From Chitinophagales bacterium (lineage in GTDB: Bacteria > Bacteroidota > Bacteroidia > Chitinophagales > Saprospiraceae): a DNA stretch of 64,000 bases. The stretch's first letter is position 1. Every line of letters begins with the position of its first letter. The notes under the pieces are model-generated. The model saw only the letters and a list, made by a program, of their open reading frames with translations. It was not told the DNA's origin and searched no databases. Shown one piece after another: positions 25,551-33,624 of the stretch. The position numbers and the translations under genes were made by a program. The stretch covers positions 282,753-346,752 of the forward strand of contig JAFLBO010000002.1 of the NCBI GenBank assembly GCA_017303475.1, read 5' to 3'.

Positions 25551-27821
25551 TCAAACGTTCAGCCAATACACTACTTTCAAAACCACAGCTCTGTTTTTAG
25601 GGGAGAACAATCGAACAGGGGATTGGGGAATGCCTTCTGCGTAAGAATTGTCGGTATATACCAAAAACATATCGGAAACAGGCGCAAAACGCCATTGTAT
25701 CCGGGCATTCAGGTTGAAATTATTGAACTGGGTGTTGTATTGCATAAAGGCACTAAGAAACAAATCCCGACGGAATGACAATTCTACCCGTGGTCCAACC
25801 AACCAAAAATCTACAGAAGCGTATGGCTTGGGCAATCGGATGCGATTGTAGTTGTACTGCACAGAAAAACGGCCAATAGGCTGCCAGCGATACGACAGGG
25901 AGCCGTCGCTGCTGAACAACGAGCCGTTGAAAAAGCCGCCATAATTGAACCCGATATTACCCTGCCAATCAGTGGTGGTGCCGGTGGCATACCGCGCAAG
26001 TGCGCCAAAGTTGTTGTACGAACCAGTGTTAAGTTCTGCCTGCCCGGTATTGCTGGGATCAAACGGATCAAACAAAAACACATAGCTGTTGTAAATCGCC
26101 ACGTTGGTGCCCGACTGGTCGACAAAGTAAATTTTATGATACAGGGAAACATCGCGATCGGTGAGCTTGCCGTTTAAACCAAAAGTATGGGAACCGCTTA
26201 CCCCAAACTCATGATTGGTAATATGTTCGGCTGCCCATCCACTTTCCGGGTACAAGCGACCGCTGGCCCCGGTATAGAGATTTTGCACACCCGGACGAGG
26301 AACAAACCCTGCCTCTGCTGTGTACGTTGAATCTATATAGGAATAGCCCAGATTCAGGCTTTTATACCTGTCCCGATAGCCCAAAAACACCGCTGCCGTA
26401 GAGCCGTTTTTGGATTTATCCGGTGAAAAAGACCGATGGTAATATGCCTCGCCTTCCCAACGATTGTCGGCAGAATACAGGTTGTATTCCAGCCCGGCTA
26501 CCCGGTTCCAGGGCTGCCAGCCGGATTTTTGGGTTTCATTGAGCGGTTCCAGAAAGTTTTGTTTGTTCACAAAAACGCCGCTAATGGTACTCCGGGCAAA
26601 GATCTTTTGCTGCAGGGTAGCCACACTAAAATTGGCCGCAGGCAATACCGAGGTGGAATCCCAATCACGCTGTCGGGTCTGCATCGTGAGCAACCCTACC
26701 CGGAGGCCATCGGTTACTTTTCCACTCAATCTGGCGCCGGCTACAATGGGCACTTTTTCGTTGCGTTCGGTAACCGGATTATAAGCTAAACCTATTCTTC
26801 GACTAAAAAACGGCCTGGTTTCCGGAAAGCCAAACATGGCAAACAAATCTCTGTTTTCCAGAAAAAACTGCCTGGTTTCCGGAAAAAACAACTCAAAGCG
26901 ACTCAGGTTAGGCACCTGCCTGTCTACTTCCACCTGGCTGAAATCCGGATTAACGGTGAGGTCAAGGTTCAAGCCTGGCGTAAGTCCAATTTTGGCATCG
27001 CCTCCAATACTACCTGTAAAGGTTTGAGGTTTGTCTGTTAACTCAAGGGTATTGGCATCGCGCAGATAATCAACAGTGGCGCTGCCTATAGCATAAGGGA
27101 TCAGGCTGATGTTGGCGCCGGGCTTGGGCGGCGGGGTGTCCCAGATCAAACGCCCCGCAAAAGAAAGATTGGTATTGGAAAACTGAAAAGGTACCGGCGC
27201 CCAAACATTGGATTCAAACTCTCTGATTTTGGTGCGGATAAACTGCAGTCCCCAGGAATTTTCCCCTTCCGATACATTGTAACGCAAGGTTTTAAATGGA
27301 ATAGCCATTTCCACAGTCCAGTGATCTTCAAAGGTTTGGACCGCTGAATTCCATTTATTGTCCCATTCCAGCGACATATTTTCGCCGGTGCTGATCAGGC
27401 CCTCTCGTTGCACATTGAGCGGACTTACGCTGAAGATAAAGCCGTTTTGGCCGTCCTTATTGGGTTCCAGCAGGATATTGAATACATCGGTGGTGCCGCC
27501 GCCAAAATCGCGACGCATGCTTTGTACGGTGTAGTCGGAGCGTTTTTCCCAACAAATGGCCCCTACATACAGGTACCGTTCATCAAAGGTGATGCGCACC
27601 TCGGTTGGCCACTTGCTATAGGCTGTATCGTTGGGGAAACAAAGTTTAAAATGATCTGCTTTTTCATTGCCGGTTTGCCAGGATGGCTCAGACAAAGCGC
27701 CATCCAATTGTATGGCGCCAATGGCCTTTTTAGCCCTTAACTGGTAATTTTCGGCATTATTCTGGGCATTTACTGCCCAACTTGCACAGCAAAAAAGTAC
27801 TATACCTAGGAGGGTTTTCAT
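25551..27821 (-). CDS. DUF5916 outer-membrane protein with N-terminal CBM9-like domain
   Basis: 756 residues from the ATG at 27821 (MKTLLGIVLFCCASWAVNAQ). Residues about 28-215 form a family-9 carbohydrate-binding-like domain (AIGAIQLDGALSEPSWQTGN, VRITFDERYLYVGAICWEKR, WTVEMAIPFKTLRYN). The rest is the DUF5916 barrel: DLTVNPDFSQVEVDRQVPNL, LFFPETRQFFLENRDLFAM, FSRRIGLAYNPVTERNEKVP, and a strand-rich C-terminus ending VLKVVYWLNV. The family is common in Bacteroidota and thought to be an outer-membrane beta-barrel linked to surface ligands; its function is not established. It is probably monocistronic. Confidence 0.88.
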   Translation of the reverse strand: MKTLLGIVLFCCASWAVNAQNNAENYQLRAKKAIGAIQLDGALSEPSWQTGNEKADHFKLCFPNDTAYSKWPTEVRITFDERYLYVGAICWEKRSDYTVQSMRRDFGGGTTDVFNILLEPNKDGQNGFIFSVSPLNVQREGLISTGENMSLEWDNKWNSAVQTFEDHWTVEMAIPFKTLRYNVSEGENSWGLQFIRTKIREFESNVWAPVPFQFSNTNLSFAGRLIWDTPPPKPGANISLIPYAIGSATVDYLRDANTLELTDKPQTFTGSIGGDAKIGLTPGLNLDLTVNPDFSQVEVDRQVPNLSRFELFFPETRQFFLENRDLFAMFGFPETRPFFSRRIGLAYNPVTERNEKVPIVAGARLSGKVTDGLRVGLLTMQTRQRDWDSTSVLPAANFSVATLQQKIFARSTISGVFVNKQNFLEPLNETQKSGWQPWNRVAGLEYNLYSADNRWEGEAYYHRSFSPDKSKNGSTAAVFLGYRDRYKSLNLGYSYIDSTYTAEAGFVPRPGVQNLYTGASGRLYPESGWAAEHITNHEFGVSGSHTFGLNGKLTDRDVSLYHKIYFVDQSGTNVAIYNSYVFLFDPFDPSNTGQAELNTGSYNNFGALARYATGTTTDWQGNIGFNYGGFFNGSLFSSDGSLSYRWQPIGRFSVQYNYNRIRLPKPYASVDFWLVGPRVELSFRRDLFLSAFMQYNTQFNNFNLNARIQWRFAPVSDMFLVYTDNSYAEGIPQSPVRLFSPKNRAVVLKVVYWLNV

Positions 27822-27905
27822 CGCTAAAAAATTGAGCGGCGAAGATAACAAGCCACTCAACCCAAGCCATACCCGTTCAGATACCCGGGCGCATCGTTGG
27901 TCGGA

Positions 27906-28715
27906 TTATTCCGAACCCTGTGCCGCTTTTTTCATTTTATCAGCCAGTTCAGGGCCCAAATAGGCATCAATGGCATTATGTACCCAATAAATGACCGGCG
28001 TCATAACCATAGCTACAATGCCTTTGTAGCAGTAATTCATGATACAAATGGCCAACACCTGGGCAAATGGCAGCTGTTGCCCGATGTACAGAGCAATAAA
28101 CACTACCACGAAACTGTCGAGAAACTGTGACACCAGCGTACTACCGGTGGAGCGCATCCAGAGTTTTCCTTCTCCTGTTTTGGCCTTAATACGGTGAAAA
28201 ACAGCCACATCCACTACCTGTGAAATCAAAAAGGCAAACAGCGATCCCACGATGATCCACAAACTTTGACCAAATACCACAGCATAGGCCGTGTTGTAAT
28301 CCCCCACCTGCGCGCGCAAAGCCTCCTGTTCTGCTGCCGACAAGCTGGGTTTGATGTGCGCTGTGCGCCACCAATCAGCTGGTTCCAGTCCCATGGCCAT
28401 GAACAACATCAGAAACCCATAGGCAATCAGACCTGCTGTGATGTACGAGATCATCCGGACGCCTTTAGGGCCAAAATACTCGTTCATCAGGTCGGTCATG
28501 ACAAACACCACCGGCCAGAGCAGCACCCCTGCGGTTAGTGTGAAGGATAACCCGCTTTGCCCGAGCAACGACCAGTTTGCAGGTTCAAAACCGAGCGTTT
28601 TTTCCAGGGAAAACAATTTTACCCCCATAAACTCTGCTACCAATGCATTAGCCACAAAAAAACCGGCCATGATGGTCCACAGGCGATTGGGTTTGGAAGA
28701 GAAAAAGGAATGCAT
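27906..28715 (-). CDS. Queuosine precursor transporter (YhhQ/VUT family)
   Basis: 269 residues with about six membrane segments. Family features: IMAGFFVANALVAEFMGVKL at the N-terminus, VVFVMTDLMNEYFGPKGVR after the second segment, then STLVSQFLDSFVVVFIALYI and NYCYKGIVAMVMTPVIYWVH. YhhQ proteins import queuosine precursors such as preQ0/preQ1 used for tRNA modification. The insert LEPADWWRTAHIKPSLSAAE between segments three and four is somewhat long but typical of Bacteroidota members. I looked for a preQ1 riboswitch upstream and found only repeats. Confidence 0.9.
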   Translation of the reverse strand: MHSFFSSKPNRLWTIMAGFFVANALVAEFMGVKLFSLEKTLGFEPANWSLLGQSGLSFTLTAGVLLWPVVFVMTDLMNEYFGPKGVRMISYITAGLIAYGFLMLFMAMGLEPADWWRTAHIKPSLSAAEQEALRAQVGDYNTAYAVVFGQSLWIIVGSLFAFLISQVVDVAVFHRIKAKTGEGKLWMRSTGSTLVSQFLDSFVVVFIALYIGQQLPFAQVLAICIMNYCYKGIVAMVMTPVIYWVHNAIDAYLGPELADKMKKAAQGSE

Positions 28716-28719
28716 GGTT

Positions 28720-29030
28720 TAGTATTTTAGTGTTTTGGTGTTTTAGTTGACGTTAGGATGGGAATTACCACTAAGGCACTGAGGGCACTGAGGTAAATCT
28801 TCTTAGTGTCTTAAGTGCCTTAGTGGTGAAAGTATCAGCTGTAATCTCCAGCCGAACGGGGTGTTTTCCCGTGGATGGGGTTTCGCACAGATTCTACACA
28901 GATTTATTGCACAGATTTCACACAGATAAATCATAACACGTGAAATAGCTGCCGCAGGCAGCACAAAAAATCCGCGTCATCTGCGTCATCCGCGTTCCAG
29001 ATCCTTCGTTCCTCAGGATGACAATCCGCG
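28720..29030. repeat. Repeat cluster upstream of the queuosine transporter gene
   Basis: No gene is visible in 28716-29046. The stretch holds an octamer half arm (AGTGTTTTGGTGTTTTAG, core variant GTTGACGTTAGG), a full CACTAAG hairpin (28766-28831), and an array of CACAGATT units (28885-28933). It ends with the module GCTGCCGCAGGCAGC plus CCGCGTCAT repeats and AGATCCTTCGTTCCTCAGGA (28948-29023). The last module is a second copy of the one at 14082-14183. It again lies just beyond the 3' end of a minus-strand gene (stop at 29047). Confidence 0.8.
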
Positions 29031-29046
29031 TTCCAAAACCCGTGTT

Positions 29047-32000
29047 CTACCCGGCGTCCTCTTCGTGGTCGCAGTGGTAATGTTGTTTCTGACGCGACGG
29101 CCGATCGCCGCCTTCGCCGCCTTTTTTCTCGGTTTGTAGTTTTTGAATGAGACGGGCGCGTTCTTTTTGCACCTCATCCTGGCGTTTTTGGTCTTCTTCC
29201 CGATCATAGAACAGAATACCATCTACCCAGGTTTTTTCCGCTTTGGCATACACGGAAAGCGGATTTTCATTCCACAATACCACATCGGCGTCTTTACCGG
29301 TTTTGATGGAACCGGTCCGGTCATCCACACGCATCAGTTTGGCCGGGTTGATGGTTACCATTTTCCAGGCATCGTGTTCTTTCATTCCTGCGTACATCAC
29401 AGATTTGGCGGCTTCCTGATTCAATCGGCGCGCCATTTCTGCATCATCAGAATTGATGGCCACGGTTACACCGCGGTCGGCCATGATTTTCGGGTTGTAA
29501 GGAATGGCCTCATATACCTCAAACTTGTAGGCCCACCAGTCTGAGAAGGTTGAACCACCCACGCCGTGTTTGGCCATTTTGTCGGCCACTTTATAGCCTT
29601 CAAGGATGTGGGTGAAGGTGTTTACCCGGAATTTGAATTGTTCTGCCACGCGCATCAGCATGGTGATTTCAGATTGCACATAAGAGTGGCAGGTAATGAA
29701 ACGTTTGGCCTCCAGTATTTCTGACAGTGCTTCCAGATCCAGGTCTCTGCGGTATGGCTTGCCGGATGCCTTCAGGCGCGCATACTCCTGCGCACGGGTG
29801 AAGTAATCCACATACACCTGCTCCACACCCATACGGGTTTGTGGGTAACGGCTGCCGCCCTCGCGCCCCCAGTTGCTTTGTTTCACGTTTTCACCCAGCG
29901 CAAACTTGATGTAACCGGGCCAGTTCTGGAATTTCATTTCCTCCGGAGAATACCCCCAGCGCAGCTTGATCAACTGGGTTTGTCCGCCAATCGGGTTGGC
30001 AGAGCCGTGCAGAATATGGCTGGAGGTAACGCCTCCCGCCAGCTGTCGATAGATATCAATATCCTCAGAATCAATCACATCGCCAATGCGCACTTCTGCT
30101 GAAGACTCCTGGGTGCCTTCATTGATATTGCGGGTGGCGGCAATGTGCGAGTGTTCGTCAATGATGCCGGCAGTCAGGTGTTTGCCTTCGCCATTGATCA
30201 CCACTGCATTGTCCTGCACCGGTAGTTTGCGACCAATTTTCTGGATTTTTCCGTTAGAAATGAGCACATCGGTGTTATTGAGGATGCCTTCTTTTTCGCC
30301 GGTCCAAACGGTGGTATTTTGAATCAGCACAGTTTCTGCCCGCGGCTTGTCTTTCCAGCCAAAGGCTGTAAACGGATAGATTACATCGCCCAGGCTGGGT
30401 GGGGCGGGCACAGGATCCTGTTTTTTGGGCTTTTCAGGCTCGCCCGCTTTGGCGTAGCTGGCCGACCAGCTCACCCAGGAACCGTCTTGCAAGGTACCGG
30501 TACCACTCATTTGTTGCTTGTCGAGAGCGCCGGAAAGCCCTACGTAGCCTTTTTTCAAGGTATCTGGCTGGAAAGAAAGGGTAATCAAACCGCCGGGCTG
30601 ATAGCTGAAGGTGGCTTTCAGTTTGGCGCTGTCGGCTTTCATGAGCTGAGCTTCCGGAGCGTCCAGTTTGCCTTTGAGGGTGAGGGTGTAGGCATCGGCG
30701 CCCACTTTGAGCTGGTAAATGCCCAGGCTTCCGGCCGGCATGGACTTGTCGGGATTAATATCAAATCCGCGGCCTTTTACCCAGTGTTGTTGGATTTTGG
30801 TATCGGCTTTGAATACGCTGCCGGTGGTAATAAGGAAATTGGCCACTTTGCCAGGCTCCAGGCTGCCCACCTGAGTGTAGGCATTGATAAAGGTGGCCGG
30901 ATTGTAGGTCAGCGCTTTGAGGGCGGTTTCTTCATCCAGTCCGTATTCAATGGCTTTGCGGAGGTTTTCCCAGAATTTGGATCGGTCCTTTAGTCCGTTT
31001 GTGGTCAGGCAAAATGGCACACCGGCGCTTTGCAAACGGGCGGCGTTGCCGGGCGCCATTTCCCAGTGTTTGAGGTCGTGCAGTGAAACGTTCATAGCAT
31101 CGTAGGGGTCGCGCACATCGTATCCTTCCGGAAAATTCAGCGGAACGATCATGGAATAACCGGTTTTTACGATCTCGCTGAGTCGCTGGTAATCATCGCC
31201 AGCCGATTTTACCAGGTATTTCACTCCAAATTCCTGTCCGATGCGCGCCATGCGCAGTATATCCAGTTTTTCTCCGGCTTCAAAAATTTGTGGCAATCCC
31301 TGCACGGCATTCCAGGCATCGAGCGAGAGGTTTTCTTCTTCCTTGTAGCCTTCCGTTTTATACCACTGCGCGTCGAGGTAAGTTTGGCGCAGCAGCGCGA
31401 TGATACCCATGAGGGAAGACGGGTAGTTCTGCGTGCTGGTACCCTTGCTGAAGGAAAGGTGGTGACTGGCTTTTTCGGCCAGGATCAGTTCGTGTTCGCG
31501 CAGATCGCCGGGCAACACGAGAGCGCCTGTGCCGCGGGAAATACCATCGGCGCGGTGTGTGAGCAGAGCGCCGAAGCCCAGTTTGCGCCATTCCTCGGCG
31601 GCTTTGGTATCGTTGTTGAACTCGGCAGCAGCGCTGTATTCTGTGCGCAGGGCCTGGTTCCAGCTATAAGCGCCTTTTTTATTGGACAGTGGCTGAGCCG
31701 GCCGACCAAAGCCTCCGCCGCCTTCAGGGCGTTGCGGCACGGTGAGGCCAAAATCCGTGGCGTAGAGATCAATAAAGGAGGGGTAAATGGTTTTTCCGGT
31801 GCAATCGTGCACGGCGGCGTCTTTCGGCACGGTGACGTTCAACCCGGCGGCTACTACTTTCCCGTCGCGGATGAGCAGTGTGGCTCCTTCGATGCGGGTT
31901 TTGAAATCGGTATAAATGGTAGCATTGGTGAATGCGTGCAGGCCGGAGCGTTCATCGGATGGAGCGGCCACCGGGAAGGTTTGCTGGGCCAGGGCTACGG

Positions 32001-32049
32001 ATTGAAACAGAAACAAGGCTGCCAGAGTGCGTAAAAAGAGCCGGATCAT
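29047..32049 (-). CDS. Secreted double-domain amidohydrolase family protein
   Basis: 1000 residues from the ATG at 32049 (MIRLFLRTLAALFLFQSVAL, signal peptide ending ALAQ). Two amidohydrolase units are present. The first (about 40-460) begins FTNATIYTDFKTRIEGATLL and has DLYATDFGL in place of the usual HxH. The second (about 585-985) has VLIQNTTVWTGEKEGILNNT, IIDEHSHIAATRNIN with an intact HxH, ITCHSYVQSEITMLM, TFTHILEGY and TVAINSDDAEMARRLNQEAA. The second unit therefore keeps its metal ligands, while the first looks degenerate. The substrate is unknown; related proteins are described as imidazolonepropionase-like hydrolases. The C-terminus is unusually charged and His-rich (QKQHYHCDHEEDAG). 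Confidence 0.87.
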   Translation of the reverse strand: MIRLFLRTLAALFLFQSVALAQQTFPVAAPSDERSGLHAFTNATIYTDFKTRIEGATLLIRDGKVVAAGLNVTVPKDAAVHDCTGKTIYPSFIDLYATDFGLTVPQRPEGGGGFGRPAQPLSNKKGAYSWNQALRTEYSAAAEFNNDTKAAEEWRKLGFGALLTHRADGISRGTGALVLPGDLREHELILAEKASHHLSFSKGTSTQNYPSSLMGIIALLRQTYLDAQWYKTEGYKEEENLSLDAWNAVQGLPQIFEAGEKLDILRMARIGQEFGVKYLVKSAGDDYQRLSEIVKTGYSMIVPLNFPEGYDVRDPYDAMNVSLHDLKHWEMAPGNAARLQSAGVPFCLTTNGLKDRSKFWENLRKAIEYGLDEETALKALTYNPATFINAYTQVGSLEPGKVANFLITTGSVFKADTKIQQHWVKGRGFDINPDKSMPAGSLGIYQLKVGADAYTLTLKGKLDAPEAQLMKADSAKLKATFSYQPGGLITLSFQPDTLKKGYVGLSGALDKQQMSGTGTLQDGSWVSWSASYAKAGEPEKPKKQDPVPAPPSLGDVIYPFTAFGWKDKPRAETVLIQNTTVWTGEKEGILNNTDVLISNGKIQKIGRKLPVQDNAVVINGEGKHLTAGIIDEHSHIAATRNINEGTQESSAEVRIGDVIDSEDIDIYRQLAGGVTSSHILHGSANPIGGQTQLIKLRWGYSPEEMKFQNWPGYIKFALGENVKQSNWGREGGSRYPQTRMGVEQVYVDYFTRAQEYARLKASGKPYRRDLDLEALSEILEAKRFITCHSYVQSEITMLMRVAEQFKFRVNTFTHILEGYKVADKMAKHGVGGSTFSDWWAYKFEVYEAIPYNPKIMADRGVTVAINSDDAEMARRLNQEAAKSVMYAGMKEHDAWKMVTINPAKLMRVDDRTGSIKTGKDADVVLWNENPLSVYAKAEKTWVDGILFYDREEDQKRQDEVQKERARLIQKLQTEKKGGEGGDRPSRQKQHYHCDHEEDAG

Positions 32050-32159
32050 GTTGTGGAGTAATTGGTTTATGGGGTGAAGGTAGTGAAGGGGCAGGGGAAA
32101 ATGCAAAAATTTGAGGAGAGGGGTTTGTGAGGCTGTTAGTGCAAAGTCTCACAATCTAT

Positions 32160-32351
32160 TTACTCTAAAAATGAGCATGCAAATGGACTTGTCAATCTTT
32201 TGTACAAAACTTCTTCTTCCTTTTTGGTCAATCCAGTATTGTGTCTCTCAAACAGGTGTATGAGGATTAATGTATTCCGTATTTGCTTCTTTATTTCCTC
32301 TTTATCTATGATAAAAGTTAGTGGAACGTAGTCAAAATTTAAGGTGCTCAT
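32160..32351 (-). CDS. 63-residue protein co-translated with YhcG-type nuclease
   Basis: The nuclease gene stop and this start share bases (ATGA overlap), preceded by AAAAAAGGAGGAG. The protein starts MSTLNFDYVPLTFIIDKEEI and ends SPFACSFLE. It is mostly helical by pattern (KKQIRNTLILIHLFERHNTG) and has no signal peptide. I do not recognise it. The overlap argues that it is a real gene made together with the nuclease, perhaps a partner or inhibitor; that role is inference. Confidence 0.65.
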   Translation of the reverse strand: MSTLNFDYVPLTFIIDKEEIKKQIRNTLILIHLFERHNTGLTKKEEEVLYKRLTSPFACSFLE

Positions 32352-33361
32352 ATCTCCTCCTTTTTTTGATTTTCCCATAACTCGATCAACTCATGCAGTT
32401 TGGCTTGCAGCAGTTTTTTGTCGGGCAGGGCCATTTGGTATTCGCTCACGAGGGTGGGGGAAAGGTGGCGGCTCAGGGCATATTCTACCACTTCGCTGTC
32501 TTTGCCCTTACAGAGTAAAATGCCGATGCTGGGGTTTTCGTGGGGTTTCTTCACATCGCGGTCCAGGGCTTCGAGGTAAAAATTCAACTGCCCAAGGTGC
32601 TCCGGTGCAAAATCGGTGGTTTTCAGTTCAAAAGCTACCAGGCACTGCAACTGACGGTGGTAAAACAGCAGGTCAATAAAAAAATCCTTGTTGCCTACCT
32701 GCAAGCGGTATTGCTCGCCCATGAACAGAAAATCTCTTCCCAGTTCCAGCAAAAAGGATTTCATTTTGCGTACCAGGGCGGTTTCCAGTTCGTTTTCGGT
32801 AAATGTTTCGGGCAGGTTTAAGAATTCCAGGACATAAGTTTCTTTGAAAACGTTACCGATGTTTTGAGGCAACACTTGCAGAGGTGTGCTGAGTGCAGCG
32901 TTTGGAGTATTTCCCAGCATGGTTCGCTCAAAGTAGGCAGCATTAATTTGCCGCTCAAGTTCCCTTTTGTTGTAATTTTCTCTTTTGCACAGGTGCAAAT
33001 AAAATTCCCGTTCTTCATCGGTTTTACATCTGGAGAAGATGATCAGGTTGTGGGTCCAGCTTAATTCTCTCACCAGTGGTGCGAGTTTTGGCGAGTGGGC
33101 GTAGGTGTCGTAAAACTGCTTCATGCGCCAAAGATTTTTGTCTGAAAAACCTTTGGTTCCCGGCTCCTGTGTCTGGATATAATTGGCCAGTTGCACTACG
33201 GTACTTTTGCCCCAGCCCTCCTGAGTGGTACGCTCGGAAATGTATTTTCCAATTTCCCAATAGAGGTTAATAAGCTCGGTATTAACGGCCTTCAACGCCT
33301 GATACCTTGCTTTTTGAATGAGGTGTATCACCTCGGAAAAATGGGGGTTCAGCTTATCCAT
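32348..33361 (-). CDS. PDDEXK nuclease of the YhcG (DUF1016) family
   Basis: 337 residues, no signal peptide. The N-terminal half is the DUF1016 helical domain (LINLYWEIGKYISERTTQEG, then KGFSDKNLWRMKQFYDTY and ELSWTHNLIIFSRCK). The C-terminal half is the PDDEXK fold: YRLQVGNKDFFIDLLFYHRQ carries the Asp, and LQCLVAFELKTTDFAPEHLG carries the ExK. These proteins are predicted DNA nucleases, often near restriction-modification or other defence genes. Here there is no methyltransferase; only a 63-codon overlapping gene and a possible gene remnant upstream accompany it. The ATG at 33361 overlaps the end of that remnant. Confidence 0.9.
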   Translation of the reverse strand: MDKLNPHFSEVIHLIQKARYQALKAVNTELINLYWEIGKYISERTTQEGWGKSTVVQLANYIQTQEPGTKGFSDKNLWRMKQFYDTYAHSPKLAPLVRELSWTHNLIIFSRCKTDEEREFYLHLCKRENYNKRELERQINAAYFERTMLGNTPNAALSTPLQVLPQNIGNVFKETYVLEFLNLPETFTENELETALVRKMKSFLLELGRDFLFMGEQYRLQVGNKDFFIDLLFYHRQLQCLVAFELKTTDFAPEHLGQLNFYLEALDRDVKKPHENPSIGILLCKGKDSEVVEYALSRHLSPTLVSEYQMALPDKKLLQAKLHELIELWENQKKEEI

Positions 33362-33440
33362 TCTTTAATTCATTTAGGAGTTCCAGGGATGCCTGAAAGG
33401 ACTTTTCCAGGTTTTCGATGATGGGTTTAAGATCCTACCC
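33358..33440 (-). pseudogene. Possible 3' remnant of a gene upstream of the nuclease
   Basis: In minus-strand frame, directly before and overlapping the nuclease start, reads DLKPIIENLEKSFQASLELL then NELKNG-stop, preceded by TAG and with no start codon. The sequence looks like a coiled, protein-like C-terminus. One frame over, upstream, reads QTQLIDLLRKG, which would join it smoothly after a frameshift. It may be the tail of a lost partner gene of the nuclease, such as a restriction-system subunit; the identity is not established. Confidence 0.4.
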
Positions 33441-33483
33441 TTTCGCAACAAGTCTATTAGCTGTGTTTGGCAGGTATCTCAGG

Positions 33484-33491
33484 CAAATGTA
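33484..33491 (-). promoter_or_regulatory. Possible -7 box for the nuclease operon
   Basis: TACATTTG on the minus strand matches TAnnTTTG and lies about 120 bases before the nuclease start. No TTG at the ideal distance; tentative. Confidence 0.35.
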
Positions 33492-33624
33492 AACATACCG
33501 AAGCATTTTTGCTACCATACAGTTACCAGAAAGTTCAACCGGGTCTTTTGCTTAAAAACCATCCTTAAAACACCAAAATCTCCCCTACATTCACACCCTT
33601 ATAAAAACAATCTCCTCTCCACAC

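Noticed and set aside
28716..28860. preQ1 riboswitch upstream of the queuosine-precursor transporter gene
   Set aside because: Only repeat arms are found there; no preQ1 aptamer pattern (short hairpin followed by an A-rich tail near the start) is visible.
31288..32034. 248-codon open frame on the plus strand
   Set aside because: Antisense to the amidohydrolase gene, without recognisable domains.
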